Positions 1 to 6,707 of a stretch of 62,181 nucleotides of DNA are shown here, one piece after another. Position 1 is the stretch's first letter. Every line of letters starts with the position of its first letter. The DNA comes from Candidatus Gemmiger stercoripullorum (GTDB lineage Bacteria > Bacillota > Clostridia > Oscillospirales > Ruminococcaceae). Position numbers and translations under genes: made by a program. The DNA is taken from assembly GCA_019119365.1 (NCBI GenBank), contig DWXD01000045.1, positions 1 through 62,181 of the forward strand. Reading direction: 5' to 3'. The notes beneath the pieces were generated by a model. That model ran no database searches. It saw nothing but the letters and a program-made list of their open reading frames with translations, and was not told the origin of the DNA.

Positions 1-1
1 G

Positions 2-385
2 ATTGTAAATGAAAACAGAAAAAATGGAAGACGATTTAGTACAGACGTTTCAAAGGTAGTGTATGGGGGAGCTTCTGTCGTTTATATCGCACTGCAAATT
101 GCGGTAACGATGGGCTTTTCGGAAATATATCTGATTGGTGTGGATTGCAATTACTCAGGCAAACAAAGGCATAGCCAGTTAGCAGATTACCAAAAACAAC
201 CAAAGCTTGCACCAGACGCTGAAACAAATATGATTCGATGCTTTGAAAAAGCGAAAGAAATCGCAGAACAAAACGGAACAATAATATACAACGCCACACG
301 CGGCGGAAAACTGGAAGTGTTTCAGCGAGTGAATTTAGATGAGGTTCTGAATATACCAAATGGTGTGCTAGATAGAAAAAGATAA
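2..385 (+). CDS. C-terminal part of a DUF115 / MptE-like protein (5' end outside window)
   Basis: The frame is open from base 2 to the TAA at 383-385, so the gene begins upstream of the window; the GTG at 59 lies inside the domain and is not the start. The visible part carries the pattern FS-D-K-VYGG-SV-Y-ALQIA-MGF-IYLIGVDCNY, which resembles the DUF115 / 6-hydroxymethylpterin pyrophosphokinase MptE-like family. Members are common in capsule and flagellin-glycosylation loci, where they are thought to act on activated sugars. The next gene is a sugar-nucleotide cytidylyltransferase, which fits a surface-glycan role. Base composition is clearly AT-rich (about 38% G+C in 241-300) against roughly 65% further in, suggesting recent transfer. 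The exact reaction is unknown. Confidence 0.7.
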   Translation: MVNENRKNGRRFSTDVSKVVYGGASVVYIALQIAVTMGFSEIYLIGVDCNYSGKQRHSQLADYQKQPKLAPDAETNMIRCFEKAKEIAEQNGTIIYNATRGGKLEVFQRVNLDEVLNIPNGVLDRKR

Positions 386-462
386 ACCGTGTGAGAAATA
401 TGCTGTACTTAGTGGAAAGCGACTATTAATGAAATATATTGTTTTAGAGAGGAGAAAACCGC

Positions 463-1131
463 ATGAAAACCGCCTGCTTCATTCCAATTAAAGCTAACTC
501 GGAGCGCGTCCCTGGCAAGAATTTCCGCCCGCTCAACGGCAAAAAGCTCTATGAATATATTTGTGAGCACGTCAAACAAGCCGATGTGTTCGATGATGTG
601 TTTGTAGATACCAACAGCGAAGAAATCACCGCCTACGCGCAGCAGATGGGGTTCCACACAATCGAGCGCAAACCGGAGCTTGCCCAAAACACCGCCAACG
701 GCAATGATCTGCTGGTGCATCACTACCTGCAGTTTCCACAATACGATTACTATTTTCAGTTGTTTGCTACTGCGCCTTATTTGCAGCCAGAAACGATCAA
801 GGTTTGCGTTGAGAAACTGACCGGCAGTGAGGAGTACGACTCCTGTTTTACAGCAACAGAGAACCATGGCTTTTACTGGTTGGCCAACAACCCGATCAAT
901 TATCGGCCGGGGATTCTGCCACGCAGCCAGGATATGTTGGCGGTGGTAGAGGAAACGACCGGTCTCTACGGCATCTGCCGTTCCTCACTGGAGCGCTACC
1001 GTTGCCGCATCGGCCGCAAGCCATATATCCATACCGTTGGCAAATTTGAGGCGGTTGACATAAATACCGAGGAAGATTTGGAAGTGGCGCAATATATTGG
1101 CCGTGTTGTGTGGGGATATACGGCGCAGTGA
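463..1131 (+). CDS. CMP-sugar-type cytidylyltransferase (NeuA/KdsB-like)
   Basis: A 222-residue protein starting at ATG 463 behind AGAGGAGA. The N-terminus IPIKANSERVPGKNF followed by LNGKKL is the nucleotide-binding loop of the acylneuraminate/KDO cytidylyltransferase family (IPA-R-GS-R-PGKN then GKPL). The family transfers CMP from CTP to an acidic sugar in the cytosol, activating it for a glycosyltransferase. Length suits a single GT-A-fold catalytic domain without the C-terminal phosphatase seen in some NeuA proteins. It follows the DUF115 gene with a 77-base gap on the same strand. The sugar (sialic, legionaminic, pseudaminic or another) cannot be told from the sequence. Confidence 0.8.
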   Translation: MKTACFIPIKANSERVPGKNFRPLNGKKLYEYICEHVKQADVFDDVFVDTNSEEITAYAQQMGFHTIERKPELAQNTANGNDLLVHHYLQFPQYDYYFQLFATAPYLQPETIKVCVEKLTGSEEYDSCFTATENHGFYWLANNPINYRPGILPRSQDMLAVVEETTGLYGICRSSLERYRCRIGRKPYIHTVGKFEAVDINTEEDLEVAQYIGRVVWGYTAQ

Positions 1132-1140
1132 TAAGCGAAG

Positions 1141-1371
1141 ATGAAAGGCAGCTCACTTGAACAAGCGCTGAAAGCCAACCCGGCCATGACCCACTCGGCC
1201 GCACCACACAAGAACCGCCAGCAATTCTTCACCAACCTGGGAACGATCCCCTTTGAAAAACTCGTCCATAAGTATGCCCGGCCGCCCTTTACACTGCGCA
1301 GCGCCGCGGTAAAAACTTTGCGCCGCCTGGGGCTTTACCAGGCGCTCCGCAAATTATATAAAGGGAACTGA
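1141..1371 (+). pseudogene. C-terminal remnant of a coenzyme F420 hydrogenase/dehydrogenase beta-subunit-like protein
   Basis: A 76-codon frame that resembles only the extreme C-terminus of the F420 hydrogenase/dehydrogenase beta-subunit-like proteins often found in glycan clusters. The likeness is the pattern NPAMTHSAAPHKNRQQFF, then a short gap, then PFEKLVHKYA-PPF and a basic tail. No iron-sulfur cysteines or other catalytic region precede it, and the frame opens only 9 bases after the cytidylyltransferase stop with a poor ribosome binding site. I therefore read it as a truncated relic at the edge of the old glycan locus. A genuine small protein is possible; the family match is from memory. 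Confidence 0.5.
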
Positions 1372-1421
1372 GCAGACGCTGCACCCAGCCGCCCAGCCGA
1401 GCTTGGACGCCCCGAAACGTC

Positions 1422-1449
1422 AAAAAGGACCGGTCACCCGGTCCTTTTT
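1422..1449 (+). terminator. Rho-independent terminator after the glycan-locus remnant
   Basis: Perfect 12-bp stem AAAAAGGACCGG (1422-1433) with CCGGTCCTTTTT (1438-1449), loop TCAC. The A and T tracts make it able to work on both strands, so it could also end transcripts arriving leftward from nadE and the small membrane protein. Confidence 0.85.
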
Positions 1450-1494
1450 GCATTTTATATCAGCTTTCCGGCCAGGCGATGGCCGCCTGTTCTG

Positions 1495-1522
1495 CGCCCC
1501 GCGGCTTTCACGCCGCGGGGCG
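1495..1522. repeat. GC-rich perfect inverted repeat
   Basis: CGCCCCGCGGC (1495-1505) pairs perfectly with GCCGCGGGGCG (1512-1522) around the loop TTTCAC. There is no T-run. It lies in the gap between the terminator at 1449 and the gene ending at 1661; the rest of that gap (1523-1660) is G+C-rich without a feature I recognise. Confidence 0.5.
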
Positions 1523-1660
1523 TCTGCTTGGATAAACAGCTTGGATAAACTGCCGCCGCTGGGAAAATCCTCGGGCGGGGCATCACCCGCCTGCGCCGCC
1601 GCGAAGGCGCAGGGCTGGCGCCGGCCGCCGCGTCGGCGGCGCAGCCAAACCCGGCCCGGC

Positions 1661-1903
1661 TCACTTTCTTTTGCGGCGCAGCCACCATTTGGCTGCCAGC
1701 GCCGCCGCCACGATCAGCGCGGCGGGGCCCGCCAGCAGCAGCGGCCCGGTGTACCACGGCGCGGAGTACGCCGCATACAGCTCCGGGCGGGCAACCAGGC
1801 AGTCCCATGCCTCGTACAGCGTGTACCCCAGCCACGCCCCGGCAAAGCCCCCGGCCACGCAGGTCAACGCCGTCTGCCATCTCTTATTGTTGTCCGGTCT
1901 CAT
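1661..1903 (-). CDS. small hypothetical membrane protein, two predicted membrane spans
   Basis: An 80-residue protein starting at ATG 1903 behind AAGGAG. It has a basic start, a first hydrophobic segment at about residues 12-30 (ALTCVAGGFAGAWLGYTLY), a short outer loop with several aromatic residues, and a second segment at about 52-70, and ends in a WW-LRRKRK positive tail that should stay in the cytoplasm. No family recognised. It follows nadE on the same strand 33 bases downstream, so it may be cotranscribed with it. The clear ribosome binding site and membrane-protein pattern argue against a chance frame. Confidence 0.6.
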   Translation of the reverse strand: MRPDNNKRWQTALTCVAGGFAGAWLGYTLYEAWDCLVARPELYAAYSAPWYTGPLLLAGPAALIVAAALAAKWWLRRKRK

Positions 1904-1936
1904 GTTCGCGCCGCTCCTTGGGTCTGCTTCCCGGTT

Positions 1937-3859
1937 TCAACTGTTTTCGTCCAGCGCTTCCGCCTCGGCCAGCCACAGCGCGCAGCTTGCATCGCTGGGC
2001 ATGCGCCAGTCCCCGCGCGGCGAAAGCGTCACCGAGCCGACCTTCGGCCCGTCCGGCAGGCAGCTGCGCTTGAACTGCTGGGCAAAGAACCGCCGGTAAA
2101 AGCTGCGCAGCCAATACAGCAGCACGTCCGGCGCGTACCGCCCGGCGAACGCCGCCTTGGCCAGCCGGTAGATTTTGCCCGGCCCAAAGCCAAAACGCAG
2201 CACATAGTACAGGTAAAAATCGTGCAGTTCATACGGTCCGACCAGCTTTTCGGTCTGCTGGGCGATGCTCCCGTCCTCCGCCGCGGGCAGCAGTTCGGGG
2301 CTGACCGGCGTGTCCAGGATGTCCAGCAGCACCCGCTGCAGCGCCGCGTCGCCGCAGGAATCAGCCACATAGCGCACGATATGCCGCACCAGCGTTTTGG
2401 GCACCCCGGCGTTTACGCCGTACATGCTCATGTGGTCGCCGTTGTAGGTGGCCCAGCCCAGCGCCAGCTCGCTCAAATCGCCGGTGCCAATCACAAACCC
2501 GCCGTGCTTGTTGGCGTAATCCATCAGCTCCAGCGTGCGCACGCGGGCCTGGCCGTTTTCAAACGTGACGTCGTAATCGGTCAGGCCCTGGCCGATATCG
2601 GCAAAATGCTGCCTGACCGTCTCGGTAATGTTGATCTCCAAAAATGTCACGCCGAGCGCCTCGCACAATATTTCGGCGTTCGACCGCGTGCGCCGCGTCG
2701 TGCCGAAACAGGGCATCGTGATGGCGACAATGTCCTTCGCATCGCGCCCCAGCACCCGGCAGGCGCGCACGGCCGCCAGCAGCGCCAGGCAGGAATCCAG
2801 CCCGCCGGAAATGCCCACCACCGCGCACTTCGCCCGGGTGTGCTCGATGCGTTTGGCCAGCCCTTCGGCCTGGATGCGCAAAATCAGCTCGCAGCGCTCG
2901 GCGCGGGCGGCATCGTTTTGCGGCACAAACGGCGTGGGGGAGAAGGCCCGGGTCAGCGGGACCTCCACCGGCGTCAGGTCAAACGGCACAAGCGTATAAC
3001 CTTCGGTGTGCGGGGCAAACGTGGTGTTGCGCATGCGCTCCTGCGCCATGCGCCCCAGGTCCAGCTCGGCCGCGGCGTACCCGGGGCCGAACGGTACGGC
3101 TTCGGCCAGCAGCGCGCCGTTTTCGGCGATCAGGTCGTGCCCGGCAAAGGTCATGTCGGTTGTGCTTTCGCCGTGGCCGGCATCGGCATAGAGATAGCCG
3201 CACAGCACCCGCGCGCTCTGCCCGGCTACAAGCGCCCGGCGGTACTCGGCCTTGCCCACCGTCTCGTCGCTGGCCGAAAGGTTCGCCACCACGGTGGCCC
3301 CGGCCAGCGCGTGCGCGCAGCTGGGCGGCACGGGCGCCCACAGGTCTTCGCAGATCTCCACGCCCAGCACAAACTCCGGCATCTGCGCGCAGGCAAACAG
3401 CTGGTCTGTGCCCAGCAGCGCCGTCTGCCCGGCCAGCGTGACCGGCACGGGGCGGCGCGGGCCGGGGGCAAAGTGCCGCATTTCGTAAAATTCGGCGTAG
3501 TTGGGCAGGTGGGTCTTGGGCACAAGCCCCAGCAGCCGCCCGCCGCAGACGACCGCCGCGCAGTTGTACAGCTTGCCGCCCGCCCGCACCGGCAACCCGG
3601 CCAGCGTGACAAGGTTCAACCCTTCGCTGGCGGCCAGCACGGCGCGCAGGCCCTCCTCGGCCCCGCGCAGCAGCGGCTGCTGCAAAAACAGATCCCCGCA
3701 GGTGTAGCCGGTCAGGCACAGCTCGGGCAGGCAGAGCAGCTGCACGCCGTCCGCAGCAGCCCGGCGCATGGCGGAAACGATCTGTTCGGCGTTGTAGGCG
3801 CAGTCCGCCACCCGCAAAGCCGGGCTGGCAACCGCACAGCGGATAAAACCATCGCGCAT
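1937..3859 (-). CDS. nadE: glutamine-dependent NAD(+) synthetase
   Basis: Makes NAD from nicotinic acid adenine dinucleotide, ATP and glutamine-derived ammonia in the cytosol. The 640-residue protein has an N-terminal nitrilase-type glutaminase with the triad Glu46 (LPELCLTGY), Lys115 (VPKTHLPNY) and Cys170 (GVEICEDLW), then an ATP-pyrophosphatase synthetase domain with the P-loop SGGLDS at 351-356. Length fits the long bacterial two-domain form. The start at ATG 3859 is preferred because GGAGGA lies 8 bases upstream; an upstream in-frame ATG at 3928 would add 23 residues with no family similarity. Transcribed away from the Xre-type gene at 4080. NAD supply is relevant to the hydrogenase and Rex-type site further on. 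Confidence 0.95.
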   Translation of the reverse strand: MRDGFIRCAVASPALRVADCAYNAEQIVSAMRRAAADGVQLLCLPELCLTGYTCGDLFLQQPLLRGAEEGLRAVLAASEGLNLVTLAGLPVRAGGKLYNCAAVVCGGRLLGLVPKTHLPNYAEFYEMRHFAPGPRRPVPVTLAGQTALLGTDQLFACAQMPEFVLGVEICEDLWAPVPPSCAHALAGATVVANLSASDETVGKAEYRRALVAGQSARVLCGYLYADAGHGESTTDMTFAGHDLIAENGALLAEAVPFGPGYAAAELDLGRMAQERMRNTTFAPHTEGYTLVPFDLTPVEVPLTRAFSPTPFVPQNDAARAERCELILRIQAEGLAKRIEHTRAKCAVVGISGGLDSCLALLAAVRACRVLGRDAKDIVAITMPCFGTTRRTRSNAEILCEALGVTFLEINITETVRQHFADIGQGLTDYDVTFENGQARVRTLELMDYANKHGGFVIGTGDLSELALGWATYNGDHMSMYGVNAGVPKTLVRHIVRYVADSCGDAALQRVLLDILDTPVSPELLPAAEDGSIAQQTEKLVGPYELHDFYLYYVLRFGFGPGKIYRLAKAAFAGRYAPDVLLYWLRSFYRRFFAQQFKRSCLPDGPKVGSVTLSPRGDWRMPSDASCALWLAEAEALDENS

Positions 3860-3992
3860 CGCGTATTCCTCCGTAAAACCGGGGCGCGGGCACAGCCGCG
3901 CCCCGGTGTGTTTTCTCTTTTTCATCATACCATAGCGCCGGGAGCCGGCGCAAGGCGGAACCTGTTTTCACCGGACAAAAAGTAAATTATAG

Positions 3993-4021
3993 TTGACAAA
4001 TTGTAAGGAGAGTGCTATACT
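3993..4021 (+). promoter_or_regulatory. strong sigma-A promoter for the Xre/DUF6773 genes
   Basis: TTGACA (3993-3998), 17-base spacer, TATACT (4016-4021): a near-perfect vegetative promoter. A small hairpin (AGGCAG / CTGCCT) follows in the leader at about 4030-4049 and may be a regulator binding site or a stabilising 5' structure. Confidence 0.85.
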
Positions 4022-4079
4022 GCAAACACAGGCAGACAAAGCCTGCCTTTTGGGAACAAAGAAAGAAGGGGGAAAGCCC

Positions 4080-4283
4080 GTGCCCAAGAATTTACGCATG
4101 AAAGCCGCCCGGGCCGAAAAAGACATGACCCAGGCGGACCTGGCCGCGGCCGTGGGGGCCACCCGCCAGACCATCAACGCGATCGAAAAAGGGGAGTATA
4201 ACCCCACCATCAAGCTCTGCCGCGCCATCTGCAAGGCGCTGGGCAAGACGCTGGACGAACTGTTTTGGGAGGACGCACCATGA
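4080..4283 (+). CDS. Xre-family helix-turn-helix regulator
   Basis: A compact one-domain DNA-binding protein of 67 residues. NLRMKAARAEKDMTQADLAAAVGATRQTINAIEKG shows the helix-turn-helix (TQADLAAAVG then RQTINAIEKGEYNP), and the C-terminus ALGKTLDELFW is the usual end of this short Xre/YozG-like type. I prefer the GTG at 4080 because AAGGGGG lies just upstream; the ATG at 4098 would cut into the first helix. Its stop overlaps the start of the DUF6773 gene (ATGA), so the two are translationally coupled. Such small Xre proteins often repress their own operon and sit beside a membrane protein, as here. Confidence 0.85.
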   Translation: MPKNLRMKAARAEKDMTQADLAAAVGATRQTINAIEKGEYNPTIKLCRAICKALGKTLDELFWEDAP

Positions 4284-4783
4284 AACTGATCTCTTGGTTC
4301 AAGCAGCAGCTGTGCGGCAACGCGCTGGATGAACTGCAGCAGCAGAAAGCCGACCAGATCGGCCACCGCGGCTACTGGCTGGCCTGGTGGCTGCTGCTGG
4401 CGGCGCTGTTGGGGCAGAGCATCGCCGGGGCCGAAATGCCCCAGATGGCGGGGGAGTGGGTCATCTTTATGGTGCTGAACTTCTACGGCCTCATCGAATG
4501 GCTGCGCAACGGCATCTGGACAATCAGCGACGCCAGGCCCACTTTTGGCAAAAACGCAGTCTGGTCCGCCGTGGCGGGCGTCGGCTTTTTCCTCTACCTG
4601 TGGGCGCGCAACAGCCGCCAGGACTGGTGGCAGCCCGGCTACTGGTGGGGCGCGGCTTTGGGCGGCGTAGTTGTCTTTTTTCTCTGCCTCGGCGCGCTGC
4701 AGCTGATCGCCGCGCTCTACTACAAACGCCGCCACACCCTCGATGCGCCGGAAGACAGCGCGGACGAGGACGGAAAACACTGA
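4280..4783 (+). CDS. DUF6773-like integral membrane protein
   Basis: A 167-residue protein starting at ATG 4280, overlapping the stop of the Xre gene, with GGGAGG upstream. The cytoplasmic start KLISWFKQQL-NALDELQQQKADQIGHRGYWLAWWLL is typical of DUF6773 membrane proteins. Hydrophobic stretches near residues 38-56, 60-78, 95-112 and 127-148 suggest four spans, and the tail is acidic (DAPEDSADEDGK). The family is repeatedly paired with a short Xre regulator in Firmicutes, but no activity is known. A CPBP protease follows 26 bases downstream, suggesting a three-gene operon from the promoter at 3993. Confidence 0.7.
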   Translation: MKLISWFKQQLCGNALDELQQQKADQIGHRGYWLAWWLLLAALLGQSIAGAEMPQMAGEWVIFMVLNFYGLIEWLRNGIWTISDARPTFGKNAVWSAVAGVGFFLYLWARNSRQDWWQPGYWWGAALGGVVVFFLCLGALQLIAALYYKRRHTLDAPEDSADEDGKH

Positions 4784-4809
4784 ACTTTACAAGCACAAGG
4801 AGAACCTGC

Positions 4810-5808
4810 ATGAACGAACAACACAGCGCCCCGCAGCCGAAAAAGGAGCGGCTCATCTTTTGGCTCATTGCCTACGGCCTGACCTTTTTGATGGGTCTGC
4901 CGCTGGCCATCGCCCAGCGCGGCGGCTATAACACCGACGTTTTCCCCAACGCACAGATGTACTACCCGGCCGCGGGCGTCATGCTGGCGTATCTGGCCGC
5001 CCGCCGCCCGTCGCTGCCCAGGCGCTTCTTTGTCTTTTACCTGCTCAATACGGCGGCGCTCGTCGCCAGCTGCCTGGGCGCGGTGCTGGCCCCCGGCGAT
5101 GTCTGGCTGGCGGCGGCGAACCTGATCGTTGTGGCGGGCAGCGCGCTGGCCTGGGTCTTTCTGCTGACCGAACGCAAAGAAAAGCGCGCCGCCGCCGGGC
5201 TGCGCTGGCACGGCGGCGTCAAGGCGCTGGGGTTTGTGGCGCTGTTCATTCTGCTGCGCACGGCGGCGGTTTTCCTCAGCATGCTGCCCTATGGCCAGCT
5301 GGGCGAATACCTCGCCTACTGGTCCACGCCCGCCCCGTATCTTACGTTTTTGCTGCTGATCCCGAACTTTTTCCTCTCGTTCCTGCCGTTTTTTGGCGAG
5401 GAATACGGCTGGCGTTACTACCTGCAGCCGCGCCTGCAGCAGCGCTTCGGGCCGCGCGGCGGCGTGCTGGCGCTGGGGCTGGTCTGGGCCGCGTGGCACC
5501 TGCCGCTCAACTTCTTCTACTATGCGCCCGAGACCGGCCTGCAGAGTTTTGCCAGCCAGATCATCACCTGCGTGGTCATGGCGGTGTTTTTTGGCTGGGC
5601 CTACATGAAGACGCAGAACATCTGGGTGCCGGTGCTGCTGCATTGTTTCAACAACAGCCTGATCCTGATCTACAGCGGTACCGCCGTCGTCAGCAACCAG
5701 ACGGTCACCTGGTTCGATATCCTGGTCCAGCTCATCGTCTACGGCGTTATCTTCCTGCCGTTCCTTGCGTCCGGGGTCTTTCGCAAAGTCTGCCCGGCGG
5801 AAAAATAA
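4810..5808 (+). CDS. CPBP-family intramembrane metalloprotease (Abi/CAAX-like)
   Basis: A 332-residue multi-span membrane protein starting at ATG 4810. The C-terminal half carries the three CPBP motifs: GEEYGWRYYL (the EExxxR motif), WAAWHLPLNFF (HxxxN region) and LLHCFNNSL (second HxxxN). These residues bind the catalytic metal in Rce1-like proteases. The N-terminal half adds about four hydrophobic spans. In Firmicutes the family includes proteins for peptide maturation, self-immunity to bacteriocins and membrane stress. The next gene is convergent, and no bacteriocin-like peptide is visible nearby. The substrate cannot be stated. Confidence 0.85.
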   Translation: MNEQHSAPQPKKERLIFWLIAYGLTFLMGLPLAIAQRGGYNTDVFPNAQMYYPAAGVMLAYLAARRPSLPRRFFVFYLLNTAALVASCLGAVLAPGDVWLAAANLIVVAGSALAWVFLLTERKEKRAAAGLRWHGGVKALGFVALFILLRTAAVFLSMLPYGQLGEYLAYWSTPAPYLTFLLLIPNFFLSFLPFFGEEYGWRYYLQPRLQQRFGPRGGVLALGLVWAAWHLPLNFFYYAPETGLQSFASQIITCVVMAVFFGWAYMKTQNIWVPVLLHCFNNSLILIYSGTAVVSNQTVTWFDILVQLIVYGVIFLPFLASGVFRKVCPAEK

Positions 5809-5863
5809 AAACGCGGCGCAAGCGCTGCGGCTTTCCCGGTTTGCCGGTTGTTTGCCGTGTTCC

Positions 5864-5937
5864 GTAGGGGCGGATTCCATATCCGCCCGCGGGCCTTGCA
5901 CCGCCGCGGACCGGGCCGATATGGAATCGGCCCCTAC
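5864..5937. repeat. pair of facing REP-like hairpins (BIME-like)
   Basis: First copy 5864-5889: GTAG foot followed by an 8-bp stem GGGCGGAT / ATCCGCCC with loop TCCAT. Second copy 5912-5937 is in the opposite orientation and reads, on the minus strand, GTAG then GGGCCGAT / ATCGGCCC. One base pair of the stem is inverted in both arms at once, so pairing is kept. The same unit recurs at 20117-20142, 20311-20336 and 20443-20468. This head-to-head pair starts the 407-base gene-free stretch 5809-6215. Confidence 0.8.
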
Positions 5938-5997
5938 CGAGAGGGCGGCGCGGCAGGGCTCGCGGTTTCCCGCACGCCGCACCGTTTGCCCCGGTCC

Positions 5998-6022
5998 GTA
6001 GGGGAGGGCCATGGCCCTCCCG
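5998..6022. repeat. REP-like hairpin, AGGGCC stem variant
   Basis: GTAG foot followed by the perfect palindrome at 6002-6021, arms GGGAGGGCCA and TGGCCCTCCC. Same GTAGGG foot as the neighbouring copies but a different stem sequence. Confidence 0.65.
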
Positions 6023-6076
6023 CAAAACCTCGCGCCGCCGCGCTTCTCCGGTTGGCCGCCGCGTTTGCTCCGTTCT

Positions 6077-6100
6077 GTAGGGCGGGCGTTCACGCCCGCC
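6077..6100. repeat. REP-like hairpin, GGCGGGCGT stem variant
   Basis: GTAG foot, then GGCGGGCGT (6081-6089), loop TC, ACGCCCGCC (6092-6100). A close relative with the last stem pair inverted lies at 48230-48253. Confidence 0.65.
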
Positions 6101-6137
6101 GCACCGAAACGCATGCCCCGCCTTTTGGCACAACACA

Positions 6138-6178
6138 AAAAATATCCGCCCGCGAAAAACGCGCGGGCGGATATTTTT
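6138..6178 (-). terminator. bidirectional terminator of the lysine operon
   Basis: A perfect 17-bp stem, arms 6138-6154 (AAAAATATCCGCCCGCG) and 6162-6178 (its reverse complement), loop AAAAACG. T-runs on both strands allow it to end the leftward asd-dap operon and the rightward CPBP transcript. Confidence 0.85.
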
Positions 6179-6215
6179 ATACCGTAAAAACCGTAAAAAC
6201 GCTGGCTCCCAAAAA

Positions 6216-6671
6216 TCACACTTCAAACGCTTTCTGTAGCGCTTCCAGCGCGGTGTCCTCGTCCTGCTGGCGCACCAGCAGCGAGATGTCGAGGTCGGAC
6301 GTCGTGATCAGCACGATCTCCACCCCGGCCCCGGCCAGCGCCCGCAGCGCGCGGGCGGCCACGCCGCAGCTCGTCACCATCTCTTCACCGAACAGGTTCA
6401 GCTTGCTGTACCCGCCCGAGATCAGCGGCGGGTGGGCTTTGGCGGCTTCCGGCAGGGCGGCCATCACGGCGGCCAGGTTGCGGTAGCTCGTTGTAAAGCT
6501 GAAATCCACTTCGGTCCCGCGCGGGGCGCTCTGGCAGATCATATCCACCACGATGCCGGCTTTGGCAAACACCTCCAGGTGCTCGGCCAGGCTTTGGGCG
6601 CTGTACTGCGCCCCCGGGAAGGTGGTGAGCATGATATTCTGCTCGCTTGTGATCTTGCTGACACCGTACAT
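6216..6671 (-). CDS. tandem ACT-domain protein (amino-acid-binding regulatory protein)
   Basis: A 151-residue protein made of two ACT-like units and little else: one around residues 10-75 (TTFPGAQYSAQSLAEHLEVFAKAGIVVDMICQ) and one around 80-151 (KLNLFGEEM-T-GVAARALRALAGAGVEIVLITTSDLDISLLV). The second closely follows the C-terminal lysine-binding ACT of aspartate kinases, yet no kinase domain is present. It is the last gene of the lysine-riboswitch operon, 36 bases after capA, so a role in sensing lysine, threonine or a pathway intermediate is likely. It could act as a free regulatory subunit for an aspartate kinase encoded elsewhere. No aspartate kinase gene is visible in this window. Confidence 0.75.
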   Translation of the reverse strand: MYGVSKITSEQNIMLTTFPGAQYSAQSLAEHLEVFAKAGIVVDMICQSAPRGTEVDFSFTTSYRNLAAVMAALPEAAKAHPPLISGGYSKLNLFGEEMVTSCGVAARALRALAGAGVEIVLITTSDLDISLLVRQQDEDTALEALQKAFEV

Positions 6672-6707
6672 CGTTGAATCCCTTCCTCTCTGTAAAGTAT
6701 GGGTGGT

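Noticed and set aside
1403-3985. 860-codon open frame on the plus strand
   Set aside because: Antisense to nadE; Arg/Pro/Gln-rich composition typical of shadow frames in G+C-rich DNA, no family pattern.
5864-6100. Repeated hairpins considered as a CRISPR array
   Set aside because: Units are palindromic, differ in stem sequence, alternate in orientation and lack uniform spacers; no cas genes.
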